NCBI GenBank assembly: GCA_038503035.1 | Contig: JAVSML010020428.1 | Coordinates: forward strand, 240,682-304,681 | Direction: 5' to 3' | DNA from: Crocodylus rhombifer | Taxonomy: Eukaryota; Chordata; Crocodylia; Crocodylidae | DNA length: 64,000 nucleotides | Shown here: in pieces, positions 34,090 to 45,973 of the stretch | How positions within the stretch are numbered: the stretch's first letter is position 1 | Layout: every line of letters begins with the position of its first letter | The notes under the pieces: generated by a model | Database searches by the model: none | Seen by the model: only the letters and a program-made list of their open reading frames with translations | What the model was told of the DNA's origin: nothing | Translations under genes and position numbers: made by a program

Positions 34090-35640
34090 AGAAGGTGCAG
34101 CTCTGAATAGCACTCATATGCTAGTGCCCTGGTCCTGCCCTTGCCCCTCACTCCCACCCACAGCCCCTCCCCACAGTCCCCTCACTCCTGACCTGCCACC
34201 CCGTCTGCCCCTGCTAGCTCCCTTTCAGCCACAGTTCTGTCCAAGCACCAGGACTTGAGTCTAGCTGCAGCTGTCCCATTTGCTGCTTTGTGGCTCTGAG
34301 CAGTGCCAGCCCTGGCTGTTCTGCTCACCGTCCCATGCTGCTCTTGGGAAGCCCTCAACTGGGGATCAGGGACTAAGCTGGGCCATTTCTCCCCAGGCCA
34401 ACCCCCTCACCCCCGCCACCCTGCACAGGCTGCTCTAGGGGGAAGGGGGGATCTAAGCCTGTCTCTGGAGGCCTCTCCTACCCAGAGCACTCCCCCACCC
34501 CCAACTCCCATCTCTCTCACACACCCCTGCTACTACCTCCACCTGTCCCCCCAGCCCATCACACCCTGCAAGTGGTTCCTGGGACCAGGAGCCCACCAAG
34601 ACTGGGGCCGCATATCCCAGCACTGGTGTGGGCATAGGGCAGGACTGTAGTGTAGCTATTTCCCCTGCAGCTGCAGCTCCTGCCAGCAGGTCCCATCCCA
34701 TCCCATGTAGCTGACTGGGCATGCAGGGTGTGAGATTTGTAGGGGGGGTGGGGGGCTGGGGGGTTAGGGCGGGGTTTGCAGGTAGATGTAGGGTTTGTGG
34801 GAGCGAAGTTTGGGGAGCTAGGGGGCTTGTGCAGGGCTTGGGGTTTGTGGCTGGGTATGTGGGTTAAGGGTTTGTGGGTGAGGCCCCCCCCACAACAGTG
34901 GCTGTGGGGCACTCAGAGCCTGCTGCTGGCAGATCCCACCCCTCCCCCCCACAGCATGGGGTGGCACAGCATGGACCTGGCTTCCTGGCACCACCTGCAT
35001 CACATTGCATGGGCCTAGCCTTCAGGCAGTACCGGGCCACTTTGGCTGCCACTCAGGGGCCCAGCACTGCTTGCAGGGGCTGCACATTGGGCTGGGCCTG
35101 GCCCTGCCTCCAAGTGCCCCATGCATCCCAGGGCTGGGCCAGTTCCATGAAGGCAGGCAGGACCTGGACTGATGCATGGCCCCTATGAGTGGTGCTGGGC
35201 CCCCAGGTGACAGCCCAGTGCTGCCTGAAGGTGCACAGTCCCAAGCTGAGCCCATGTGATATGTTGCAGGTGGCATTGGGCACCAGGTGGCTGGGGCTGC
35301 ACTGCGCTGCCCCACACCATGGGGAGGGGCTCTGCCAGGAAGGCCCTGAGCACTGCGACAGGGTGCAAATGAGGGACCCAGCCCTCCCAAGCAGCACCCC
35401 CACACCCACACAGCCCCCTGCTTCAGTCCCCCCCACCCCAGTCCCTACTTACCTGGGACAGAGCCCAGGTCCTGGTCACACTGCAGCCTGCACTGCTCCA
35501 CGTTGCCCCACACACAGTCAGCATGCTGAAGTGTTGGGGCAAGGGGCAGCCATAGGGCCACTCTGGCCAGCTGCCAAAGCATTTCTCTGGAGGACCCCCA
35601 CCTCTGGTTGCTTTAGGGCATGCTACAGAAGTGTGCCTTG
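34090..35640. other. G/C-rich unassigned block
   Basis: Long C-rich and G-rich stretches, including a G-rich run at 34738-34885 with many GGG tracts. Open frames on both strands have low-complexity, mutually complementary compositions and no family match. It may be the interior of a DNA transposon whose ends I cannot see. Confidence 0.35.
34738..34885 (+). repeat. G-rich simple sequence with many GGG tracts
   Basis: Dense GGG/GGGG runs separated by short T/A-containing loops (for example gggggggtggggggctgggg, then ggttagggcggggtttg). It could form G-quadruplexes on the + strand. Confidence 0.65.
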
Positions 35641-35949
35641 CCCCACTTTTTTTCCACTGGTTCTTTTTTATACCTGGATTTTCAGGTATCAAATTTAGAG
35701 CCCACACTGCAAATATACAGTGGAGAGAACACTTTTTTGTTCCTAGCATGCCTCTTGCGGCATCTCAAACTGCTTTGAGATGCTTCAAGAGGCATGTGCC
35801 CACTTGCCTGGACAATCCCCTCATAATCAAATATTGTGAGTGCAAAAAGGAGTTAAGAGTTAAATTCTGGCCCCATCAAATCAGTGAGAGTCTTGATATT
35901 CATTTTAGTGTGGCCCAGATCCAACCCCCTTTTTAAAAGCTGCCCAGAG

Positions 35950-37035
35950 GACATATTTGCATGACATGCTTTACTGCTCAGTAGACGAATCTACTGCTCA
36001 GTAAAGCATTGCCTTCTACACATGCCTGGGATTTACTGTGCAGTTAGCTAGAACCTGTAAGTACAGGTACTATAATGACTGCACAGCAGTTACTGTACAG
36101 TAGCACTGGTGTAGATGCTGACTGGGAGCAAATTTGTTCTCTCTCAGCCACAACACAGGGTGCCACAGGAGATGAGGGATTTCTCTGCCCCTTGCTGCTC
36201 AGCTCCTGGTTCCCCGCAGGAGCCAGAAGCTGATCTATGCTGGGACCGAGTTCCTCTCTGCCTCTCCTATCCTGGCACTGTGTGGATCCCAATGCTTCAC
36301 AGGCGCCGGGAGCCAAGCAACACTGGGAATGAGGAGCTCTCTGCTTCTCTGCTCAACCAGGGGCTCGCTAGCAGCTATCTTGCTTGTGGGCCAGCTGCCA
36401 GCAAACCCCTTGCCAGGTGGGGATTCCCTGCCCAGCAGGGCACTTATCGGGAGCTGTCCTGCTCCTGGGGCAGCTGCTAGCAAGCTCCCTGCTGGGTGGG
36501 CAAGCCCCACTAGGCACTGGGCTCATTGACAGCTGTGTCCTGATGTGCATGGGGCTTGGAGAGCTCTGCTGACTTCTGTGGCAGCTGTTTCCCAGCCCCA
36601 GGCACATCAGGACCCCTCCCAATGTGCACAGAGCCAGGGGACAGCTGCTTCTGCAGCCAGCAGAGCTCTTCTGCCCCCATGTACATTGGGACTGGCTTCC
36701 ATGCCCCCTGTCAGCCCCTGAGATAGTACCCTGGGGGAGCCTGGAGCTCCTCCCTGGCTGCTGCAGGGGGACAGATCAGAGCAGAAGCAGTCCTGTACAA
36801 GAGTCATTTCTGAGTCATTTCTGATCATACTGTGCAATAGCAATGAGCTACAGCACAGCAGCTCATTGCTGCTATTCAGTAGCATTGCCGTCATGGTTTG
36901 TGGCCAGTGACACTACATCACCATAGCTTGTCGCTATAGCAATATAGCGTCTCATGTAGATGCACCCACTGTGCAGTATTTTGCTGTGCAGTATGCCTAG
37001 ATTGTATTAATAGCACATGTAGATATGTCCAGAGT
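35950..37035. mobile_element. MITE-like element, family B, long copy with G/C-rich core
   Basis: The arms carry family B words (actgctcagtagacgaatc, ttactgtgcagttagc on the left; tctcatgtagatgcaccca and agcacatgtagatatgtcc on the right). The middle (36120-36800) is C/G-rich. The duplicated right-end motif (36953-36969 and 37013-37031) suggests two overlapping insertions. Boundaries are approximate. Confidence 0.55.
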
Positions 37036-37221
37036 GTCCTTGGATCTTCAACAAGTGTTGGTTTTATGTCTCATTTGAAAGATGGTATCTTCAAGCTACT
37101 TAGTACTCCCAAGCCTTTCACTAGCTGCAGACTGACTGTATTAGGCAAGGGCAATCCCTCCCAAAACCAGCACTTCACTGTTGCCACTCCAACCTGATCC
37201 TATTGAAATGTGAAAGACAAT

Positions 37222-37454
37222 GGGCATGTCAACATGTGCATTCATACACTGTTGTTACTATGCATTAAGTTTAGTACCTGTAATAACAGGCCCTAACTCA
37301 TGCAGTAGCACTAGTGCATGTTTTTTTAGCAACACTAATGTGCAGTAGACTAATTCTACTATGCATTAGCACATTAGCATGGCTTTTACCATGATGGGCT
37401 AATGTGCAATAGAATTAGTCTACTGTGCATCTAGCATCTTATGTAAACATGACC
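37222..37454. mobile_element. MITE-like element, family B, short copy with 3-bp target duplication
   Basis: A 233-bp element with ends GGGCATGTCAACATG and CATGTAAACATGACC. It is flanked by AAT on both sides (37219-37221 and 37455-37457). The interior is made of the two arms without filler (ttaatgcacatt-type palindromic words). Confidence 0.75.
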
Positions 37455-37457
37455 AAT

Positions 37458-38865
37458 GGGTTTGCAGTACAAGTTGTTCTGGCCATGCCATGAGGAAAAC
37501 ATGGGAAAGCATATCTCTATTTCAGTCTGACTGCCTGAATATTTCATTCAGATCAGTGTGAAACTGTGGGAGAGATGGGAGGATGCATCTTGCTTCTATA
37601 GTCAGTAGAAGAACTGATATACTACTTTGTTCTTTGTGCTTAAGAAAGGGGATATGATTAAGAAAGGAATTCAAACTGCGCTTAGCAAGTTCAACATTGT
37701 AGAAGGGACTCACAGGAAGCAGACAGATTTCTCCCAGCCCATCAGATAAATCACAGGCTGATAAGTCACCCAGAGCCAGATGTTTGAGCTGAACAGGAAA
37801 GACAGTGTTCTGGAGCTGGCATTGCACATCTTGACAGCTTCCTCCCAAAGCTGAGACGAGCAGCGCGCTGCAGTGCAGTTTGTATCAGTCATCTCCAAGA
37901 AGAGCTCTTTCTGGCAGCCAGGGGCTTTTTGCTTCGATTCTGTCAGCTTGCAGTCTCTCTATCCTAGACTGTAACATCTAGTCACATCTACAGCCAAAGG
38001 AGCCAAACTGACATCACATTTGACCAAATCCAGCATTTATTTTCTGACGTCACACACTTCTTGATCATTATCCATAACAGAGTTCCTCATTCTTCCCTTT
38101 ACTACAGTGATGGCCATAGCTTGAAAGCAAGCAGAGAAAGTCACCTGCATTCTTAAATCCACAGAAGAACCCTTCCTCCCCCACGCTCTAGCTCATTTAA
38201 TTTCTTTATACCATGCTTACCATTTTTCTAGTATAGATCCACCTAACATGCCGGCCCAGATCAGAGCACTTAGCCCTACACCCCATCTCCAACAGTGATC
38301 AATTCCAGGTGCTCAACTGTCAGAAGTCCTGCAGCTGGCAATTATAGGATATCCTGGTTCTGGGGGAAGAACCTTATCAGTTAGGGTTGGTTTGCACCCT
38401 ACTGCCAGAAGATGTATATTCCTTTCAGAGTTCTTCAGGAACTGTGTTTCTTTGATTGTACCCTGTCTGCTGCTACTATTGTTGCTTTCGGTATACCCAC
38501 ATCACTATCCAGCTCTTCACAACATCATGATAACCTTTGCCTCAATGATACCTTGCAGCAGTAATTTTCAATAGCAAATTATTCCTTGTGACTAAATGTA
38601 TTGTTTTATCTATTTATAGTGATGTTCTTTCATTATCCTTTTTCTTTCACAGGGCTTATTGTAGAAGTTCCTGATTTACATTCTCAGTACTGCTTTCTAC
38701 TTCATCTATATTCACTATATCCCATTTATTATTCCTCTCCTCCATAAAGTAAATGGTCCCCACAGTGTTAATACCTCCTTATCCATAGCTTTTTCTGTCC
38801 CTGAAATATTTCTTGGTTTCTGTCTCCAATCCCCTTTATTTTTTCAACATCATTTTAGAGCTTGG
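37458..38865. other. Intron sequence, nothing recognised
   Basis: About 1.4 kb of ordinary composition without exons or transposon ends that I can identify. Confidence 0.3.
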
Positions 38866-38869
38866 TTGG

Positions 38870-39170
38870 CTGCAGCTGAGCAAGATGACCCAGATGAGTT
38901 CAGGCTGTTGTGTATATTTAATAGCATACTGATATTACGAGTTTTATTCTGCATCTCTGTCATGCATGTGAATATCACATTTCCTTTCGTAACTGCTCCT
39001 GCACATAGAGGACTCCATGATCGTGCCCAGGTCTTTTTCTTCAGTCATTGCTGTTGATTTAGGACCAATTAGGGCACATGAGTGTTTTGCAGTTATCAAT
39101 ATTCAATTTCATCTGTTATTGGTATGTTCTTCAGAAATTTCGCACATTCTTTTCTAATCTACTATGAGAA
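38870..39170 (-). mobile_element. Old CR1/L2-like LINE fragment
   Basis: The minus strand encodes eroded RT C-terminal text: FNIDxC-like before EEKDLGTIME (plus 39010-39045), as in the VxEKDLGVIID block of CR1. More diverged than the other copies. Confidence 0.5.
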
Positions 39171-39476
39171 AAGAGAATGTAATGGATGAGATTTAAATAC
39201 ATTTTGGATTACTAATTTTATTTAACCATTTACCTTTATAATAGTTCTAATGGCTCTGTTGTCTCAGCTAAAACAGAGATTACAATGCTGAATTTATATG
39301 TTACTCTTAGACAGTACTAAAGGTCCATGTGTTAAAGCCCATTAACTCATGCTAAGTGCCCTCTGAGCATCTCAAAGTTATGCCACTTCAGGCAAGGGTT
39401 AACTCTGGGTAGTGTACCCTAGCCTGAGGTAGGGTAACATCAGTCTGCTCCAAAGAGCTAAAACAAGCAATTTACA

Positions 39477-39517
39477 GTTCTCTAGCATCCCAGGATGTAC
39501 TGCTCCCAAACACCTCC
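39477..39517. repeat. Left arm of a perfect 41-bp inverted repeat
   Basis: Exactly reverse-complementary to 40369-40409, with 851 bp between. It contains gcatcccaggatgtactgct. Homology stops at once outside both arms. Confidence 0.9.
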
Positions 39518-39519
39518 AC

Positions 39520-40077
39520 AGAATTATGGGGGGCTCCCGAGCACGTGCAGCAACAGACCTGGAAATGGACCAGAAGCACTTCCAGTCCTCTTCTAGGTCT
39601 GCCAGGAAGCATCCTGCTGCCCTACCTCCTGCATCCCCCCGGCTCGGTGACTGGTGCCTCCTGGGGCTGGGGGGGCACCCGAGGTCCCCCTGTGGCCAAT
39701 CGCTGAGCCGGCGAGGAGGGGGAGGCCCCCCAGCGCGCTCCCCTGTGGACCCAGAAGAAGACTGGAAGTACTTCTGGTCCACTTCTGGGTTCTCTGCTGA
39801 GCACACTGGAGAGCCCCCCACTCTGCTGTGGGATGCTCCATCCACCCCAGCACTGCAGTGATCACAAGCCGCACCTGCTACCTCAAGGTGTGTAGAAAAA
39901 ACTTTTAAAGCTGTGCCTGTGTCCAAATCACTGATTCACTGAATCAGCATTAAATCTTCAGATTTGGATTCAGCTGAATTGAATTGGGGCAGTGATTCGA
40001 ATCAATGGATCAAATCACTGTCCCTGATTCAGGCCGAATCCAAATCCGAATTGAATAGGGCCCATTTCGCACACCCC
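39520..40077 (-). mobile_element. MITE-like element, family A, one end missing
   Basis: The right end CCCATTTCGCACACCCC is followed by TA (40078-40079) and is the inverse of the family A left end (GGGGTGTGCAAAG at 22219). The reversed sequence parallels 22219-22760 in order, including the G/C-rich core. Its other end stops at about 39520, next to the 41-bp inverted repeat arm. Confidence 0.75.
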
Positions 40078-40368
40078 TACTGTACATGTATTCATTACAA
40101 TTTATAAACTCACAAGAGCTTATGATTATAATTTATAAATTCACAAGAGTTGCACATTATACTTAGACCATCTGTGGAATGTTAAGTGGTGCTGAAATAG
40201 TTAAAATTAGAATAAGCTGTAAAGTTAGAATGAGCATGTTAAGAGTTAATACTGTTTCTTGCCTGCACAGCTCTGACTGGCCACTAAAGGGCTGGCAAGC
40301 AAGGGCATGGCTAGAAGGCTGGACATCTGGGCTCTATCTCTCCTCAGATGTATGTCGGGGGGCTAGGG

Positions 40369-40409
40369 GGAGGTGTTTGGGAGCAGTACATCCTGGGATG
40401 CTAGAGAAC
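40369..40409. repeat. Right arm of a perfect 41-bp inverted repeat
   Basis: Pairs without mismatch with 39477-39517. The enclosed segment includes a family A element. Confidence 0.9.
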
Positions 40410-41164
40410 ACTTGCTTCCTCCCAGCAGCAGCTCCCCCCATGCACCAGGATGTGGGTCCAACTTCAGTTTTCCCCCCTGATGCTTTGTGGCATTGAGCAC
40501 CCCTGACTAGTGTGGCATGTCCCAGCAGAGCACCTCTAAGATCTGCATCAGGAATAGGCACCAGCAGCCCCAGGCAGGAGGCAGGGGCCAGCTGGAGCTA
40601 CAATGAGCTCACAGCTGTCAGGACTAGCCCTCTCCACTGGGTCATGCTGTGCTGTGGCCACTACTTCCATCTGGACTGTGAGAACCCAGGAGCAGTAGGG
40701 AAGGGGTAGTAGCATGGAGACTGTGGCTGGCCAGGGACTTGTGTGAGGGCAGAAGATGGGCAGCAGCAGTTGCCACTTGGCAGGGGCTAAAAGGCAACTG
40801 AGGCAGATCCCCACAAGTGGCCCCTGCTGCATTCCCTTCCCTCTTCCCCTCCTTCTCCTCTCCCTTCTCTCCCCCATCTTGCTTGCCCTGCCTGTCACTA
40901 GGCTTCCCTTTTTCCCACTTCCCTACAAGGCCAAGCATTGGGCCCCAAAACCTGCAAAATCAGTCCCGGGGTCTACGCAGGGATCAGGAAATTGCTGACT
41001 CCCTTATTCCCTACCTGCCTCCCCAGCACTGTTGAAGGGGGGACCCAGCTCCCCCCTGCCTGCAGACTCTAGCCCCACCAGCCCTACTTACCCCCAAAGG
41101 CAGCTGGAGACAAAGTGTTTTGTAAAGATATGGGGGTGGGGATCATCATGGTGGGTGGGGTTGG

Positions 41165-42720
41165 AGGCAAACAAAGAATCTGGAATCATAATTTTGTTCA
41201 AGAGTGAGTAAGTGGAAGTGCAGGAAGTGCATGTGATTGTGGAAGGAAGACTGCAACAGATGGTGGTGGAGATTGAAAAGAAAGTGTCAGAGATTTTTAA
41301 TATATATGCACCAGCTTAAAGAGAAGGAAGGATCACCATGTTTAAGAAGTTAAAGGTTTAGGTAGGTGGAGGTAGTCAGCAAATTCTGGTGGGAAACTTC
41401 AATTGCATTATTGAGGAGGGGGATAGGAGAGGGGATAAGGGAAAGGGAGACCTAGACGGTTCATCAAAAGTGCTTTATTAATATAATAAAAGAAGGATGT
41501 TTAAAAAATGTATGGTCAATGAGAAGGTGATTATGAGGATGGAACTGAGTGGAAGAAAGATGTCAAGGATTGATTTTGTATTAACATCAAATGGGCTAGG
41601 GGTTGGAATGAAGGAGATCTTAGATATGACCCTCAGTGTTCAATGGATGCTAAGAGTAGAAGTGCATTTAGAAAAGAGAGAAGGTAGGGGGAAAGAGATG
41701 TAGAAGTTAAATGTTCAGTTATTACACGATGAGAAGACCTGTCAAGAATATGTGGAACTGTATAAAGGATGGAGGACTCTGAAGAGATTCTATAAAAACA
41801 TCTGGGAATGGTGGACTGGGATGAAGAGAAAAACAAGTGAATTTTTCATAAATATTGATCAAAGAGAGGCAAAGAAGAGGGTGGAAGAGCTAGAAGAATT
41901 GCAAACAAGTAAGCGGGGATTATTAAAGGAGTATGAGTGAAAGAAGAACTGGAAGACAAAGCGATGGATTGAAGAATGGTTCAAAAGGAAAATGGATGAG
42001 AAAAGCTTTATGACTAAAGCACCTTGGATGGAGAAGGAGGAAGGTTGGTGTAAGTATTTTTTGGCATAATTGAGGAAAAGAAGGAAGGAACTGAAAATAG
42101 TGAGAACTGAAGAATAAAAGCAAGTAGAAGAGAGGGCAATGGTGCTGGACATGGTGATGGAGTTGTTAAAGAGATGTACAAAAGAAGAGTAGTAGATGGT
42201 AGAAAAATGAAGGTGTTTCTTGGAACAAAGGAAAGAATAGAAAATGGAAAGAAAAAAAATTGGAGAAGTTAAGTATGAGAGAGGTGGCGAACTGCTTAAA
42301 AGTTTGCAAGATAGGGAAGGCTCCAGGAAGAGATGGCCTTCCAGTAGAATTCTATGAAAAATGTTGGCAATGACTAGGGACGGATATGATAGACATAGAA
42401 GAGAAGGAAGACATGTTAGATACCTGGAGAACAATTATCCTTTTAAAAGTAGACTACAAATTGATGGCAAAAGTATTGGCCAAATAATGTGTGCCTGTTT
42501 AGCAGATATGTTACAAGAAGAACAAACTTGTACTGTTCCTGAACCTAACCTTATAGTTAATAAGAGATGTCATAGTGGATGTGAAGGAGAGGAAAAGAAA
42601 TACAGAAATAATGAATCTAGACCTGGAGACAGCTTCTGATAGGGTTCAGCATGATTTCATGTTTGAAGTATTGCAGAAGATGGGGTTTCCAGGGAATATG
42701 ACTGGGTGAGTCAAAGTGCT
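41165..42720 (+). pseudogene. L1/Tx1-like LINE remnant: endonuclease, linker, start of RT
   Basis: The + frames, with several shifts, give endonuclease-like text: EGRLQQMVVEIEKKVSEIFN followed by IYAPA; ILVGNFNCIIEEGDRRGDKG; and SRIDFVLTSNGLGVGMKEIL. A charged linker follows (41720-41940: KGWRTLKRFYKNIWEWW, REAKKRVEELEELQ). RT opens with GKAPGRDGLPVEFYEKCWQ, a shifted VDYKLMAKVLAK, and LDLETASDRVQHDFMFEVLQ with KMGF. These are the hallmarks of L1/Tx1-type rather than CR1 RT. Heavily mutated and A/G-rich. Confidence 0.65.
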
Positions 42721-42725
42721 ATTCA

Positions 42726-42915
42726 GGGCGTATCTACATGAGGTGCTTAACTGCAAATTAGCATGGTTTACTGTAAAGTAAGCATGTGGTCCTCCACGTG
42801 CACATGCTTACTCAACAGTAAATCTCCCTAATCCCAAGTAAATTTTCTACCTGCAAATGCAAGTAGCAAATTTACTTGACATTAGTAATGGTGCCATAGA
42901 GCTCATGTAGATGCC
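42726..42915. mobile_element. MITE-like element, family B
   Basis: Left end GGGCGTATCTACATGAGG and right part CTCATGTAGATGCC are inverted repeats. The interior has cagtaaatctccctaat-type words. It may instead be only the left part of a longer insertion reaching about 43976 (tccatggacatggc), because LINE-like text resumes after that point. Confidence 0.6.
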
Positions 42916-43970
42916 TGGCCAGAAGCCAAGTCTGCACCTGGCCAGCCACCCACAATGGGGCAGGAGATAGGGGCTTCAAGCCCCCTGTGCCAGATTACGA
43001 TTTTGGAGTGTGGGCTGGGAAATCCTTATCTCCCAGCCCCCACTCTACCATTGTGATTGGGGAGTGTGGGGCGGGGAGACCCTTAACTCCCAGGGGCAGT
43101 TCTGTCACTGTGGGGCCACTGCTGGGAGATGCCTATCTTCCAGCCAGAGCCCCGTGGCTGTGGGGCTCTGGCTGAAAGATGAGCATCTCTCAGCAACGGC
43201 TCTATGTTCATGGAGCTGCTGCTGTGACATAAGGGTCTTCCAGCCTGAGCCTTGTTCTGTGTGCTCACAGGCCTCGTCCTCTGTGCTTGCAGAGCTGGTG
43301 CAGGGACCTCCCTGCAGGTGGGGGCTGCAGACCTTGTTCCCTGCCCGGCTCTGCAAGCACAGAGCTGGTGGGGAGGGGAGGAGGACAGGCTAGGGAACTT
43401 GTTCCTCAACCTGTTCCCACCCAGCTCCATGCTCACGGAGCTGGGTAGGAAACAAGCTCTTCTCCCCCCACCCTGCGATCACAACTGTGACTGCAGAGCA
43501 AAGGCTGGGATCTCCCTGAATGGGGATAGTTCCCCACCCAGCCTGGAGCTGCCTGGGACCTGCCTCTGACTGGGACAGTTCTCAACCAGTCGCAGGCTGC
43601 ACAGGATGGCATATCCAGCCTGGAGGTGGTTGGGGACTATCCTGTTTCAGGCATTTCCCAGCCAGCTCTGGGATGCACATGCAGACTTCCCCGTGCAGCC
43701 TGGAGCTGCCTGGGAACTTTCACAGTCAGGGGCAGGTCCCAGCCCCAGGCTCCAATCGGGTGATTGAGGCATAGGGCTTAGAAAGAACTGCATGGGTAAG
43801 GCAGGTCCCAGTCCCCTGCCCCAATCTCTCAGTGGGGCAGCTAGAAGTGAGCTAGCTGCCCCACTGGCGGTGGGGAAGGAGCGGGGAGACTTTATGTGTC
43901 TGCTGCAACCTGGCAGAAAGAACGTTAAGAAGACGGGGCATGTACGGGGGGGTTGGGAAAATCCATGGAC
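42916..43970. other. G/C-rich filler, unassigned
   Basis: Repeated phrases such as ctgggagatgcctatcttcc and cagcctggagctgcctggga indicate internal duplication. Frames here look low-complexity. It probably belongs to the insertion that begins at 42726. Confidence 0.4.
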
Positions 43971-44290
43971 ATGGCAGGTATCATCCCACTATATGAAGAT
44001 GGAGAGCTCCATAAGGATAAATAAACTTGAGGGAGTGTGATTAGAGTGCTTGAAAGACTGGAAGAAGGTGATTAATATGATAACAAAGAAAGACAAGATA
44101 CCAATAGTTGTGGATCTGACAGAAAGACAGATGGCAAATGTATGGGAAGAAGTGACAGATAACAGAGTGAAAGGAAACGTATGGATATCATATGGATGAT
44201 GACGTGATGTTCCTTCTGTAAGGGGGATTCAGCATAAATGTGGTTTGCTAAGATGGATGACATGCTGAAGAGAGATGAGAGGCTGAAGGA
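43971..44290 (+). pseudogene. Possible continuation of the L1/Tx1-like LINE
   Basis: Weak LINE-like text (DWKKVINMITKKDKIPIVVD, then RQMANVWEEV and VKGNVWISYG) with the same A/G-rich composition as 41165-42720. Its relation to that element is inferred from position and composition. Confidence 0.4.
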
Positions 44291-44299
44291 TACGTGCCA

Positions 44300-44527
44300 G
44301 GCAGGGCTGGGTGAAATGGCACCATTCTGTTTCGACTTGCATTTCAACATTTCGATGGGACAGCATTCAGTTTTGAATTTCGTTTCAATTCAAGACTGCT
44401 GTTCCATCTTGTTTCGTCAAAACAGTTTTGCTGTTTTGACGTTTCGCCTATAGGCTGTAATGGGGAAGCATGAAACAGCCTATAACTTTGTCCTTTCTAG
44501 CCTGATTTGGATGAAACTTGTAGGAAT
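44300..44527. repeat. Palindromic TTTCG-rich repeat unit
   Basis: A stretch with gtttcgacttgcatttcaac, gaatttcgtttcaattc and gtcaaaacagttttgctgttttgac, the last nearly a perfect palindrome (about 44417-44441). It directly precedes the tandem array and may be the left part of the same repeat family. Confidence 0.5.
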
Positions 44528-45060
44528 GGTAGCCCCTTCAGAGGGCACAAAGCCTGCCAAGTTTCAAGGAGATAGGTGTAGGAATTTCAGGGAAATTGCA
44601 CCTCAAAATCCTGAAGCTAAAAATCTCATGTCACGTGTATGTGTTAAGCCACAGGGGAGTAAAAACTGCAGGCACGCTAGCCCCTGCTGAGGCAACCAAG
44701 ACTGCCACATTTCAAGGAGATAGGTGTGGGGGATTAGGGGAAACTGCATCTAAAGCTGCGGACAAGCAAAACTTGTGACATGGGTGACACTGTGTGTTAA
44801 GGCGCAGCAGGGTGAAAGCTGCAGGCCTGATAGCCCCTGCTGAGGCCACGAAGGCTGCCAGGTGTCGAGGAGATAGGTGCAGGGGGGTTTGGGGGCCCTG
44901 TACTTCTAGCTGCTGACAGGCAAAACTTCTGACATGGTTGCTTGTGAGACTGTCTGTCTTGGGACAGGGAGGTGAAAATTGCAGGCCTGCTATGCCCTGC
45001 TGCGGCCATGAAGCCTGCCAGCTATCAAGGAGATAGGTTTAGGGGGAGTCTGGTTCTCAG
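44528..45060. repeat. Tandem repeat, about 150-bp units, roughly 3.5 copies
   Basis: Units begin with (g)cctgcca...tcaaggagataggtg at 44552, 44700, 44853 and 45013 (spacing 148, 153 and 160). Each unit carries ctgaggc(c)a-type and gcaaaactt(g/c)tgaca words. Units differ by roughly 20-25%, so the array is old. Confidence 0.85.
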
Positions 45061-45970
45061 CAGTTGACCCAGATGTTGGTTACACCAGATTTAACACTTT
45101 GAGAAATATAACAAAAGAGCATCCTTATCTTTAGCATTATTATTAATTGGCTCTTCATAGAATTGATGGAGCCCTCCGCTTATAATTAGCTTTCTACTCT
45201 ATCTAATATACTTGCTTCACAATAATAAGATTTAAAAGTTTATTACGTTCTTTTGGGCTTCCTCAAGGCTTCTTGGAAGTTTTGTTGAGACTTTAACATA
45301 AGTAAACTATTAAAATATGGCAATATGAACACTATATAAGGCTAAATAATTTACTCAATGTTATCAATAGGCTCTTAACTAAAACTGTGGGATGTACCAT
45401 ATGTATAATTTTGATTGGCATCAACAGTTTGTGTCTTCCAGGCCAAGGCATCCTGTTACATCAGGATGCTCTGCCAGGCAAAGCTCTGTTGCATTTCCCT
45501 TTAGGAGAACAACAATGAAAACTTGGGATAACATATATTAAAAAAATTAAGCTTATTATACCCATATCCTTTAGCATCTATACATAATAATATTTAATTT
45601 ATCCTAATAATGATTTAGGAAGGTTTAATATCTGGGAATATACTGGTATTATACATTTTAGAAAATTATTCAAAGAAAATATATTTAGATCTTTTGAGGG
45701 AATACAGTAGGTGACATTAAAATTCCATTTTTTCAACATCAACCACTATTTATAATAAGGTCGGCTGACCACACTGAATCAGAAATCAGTACTGACGCAA
45801 TCTGGAACGATGGTCCTCTCACATTAAAATATTAATGAAAGAACGTTATTTTAAAATCCTATATTGATGATATCTCACCCGACTGAAAATTAAATTAATT
45901 TATGATCTCAGCACAGGCAAATAACGGAGGGAGTCTGGTCAGTTAAGAGGATTCTACCATGTGATGGACA
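45061..45970. other. A/T-rich intron sequence, nothing recognised
   Basis: About 900 bp of A/T-rich DNA without coding signal or transposon ends that I can name. Confidence 0.3.
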
Positions 45971-45973
45971 CTA

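Noticed and set aside
34453..35698. Several 100-170-residue frames on both strands
   Set aside because: G/C-rich, mutually overlapping, low-complexity translations with no splice or codon evidence.
41859..42434. 191-residue Ser/Leu/Phe-rich minus-strand frame
   Set aside because: Antisense of the A/G-rich L1/Tx1-like LINE; composition alone explains the hydrophobic look.
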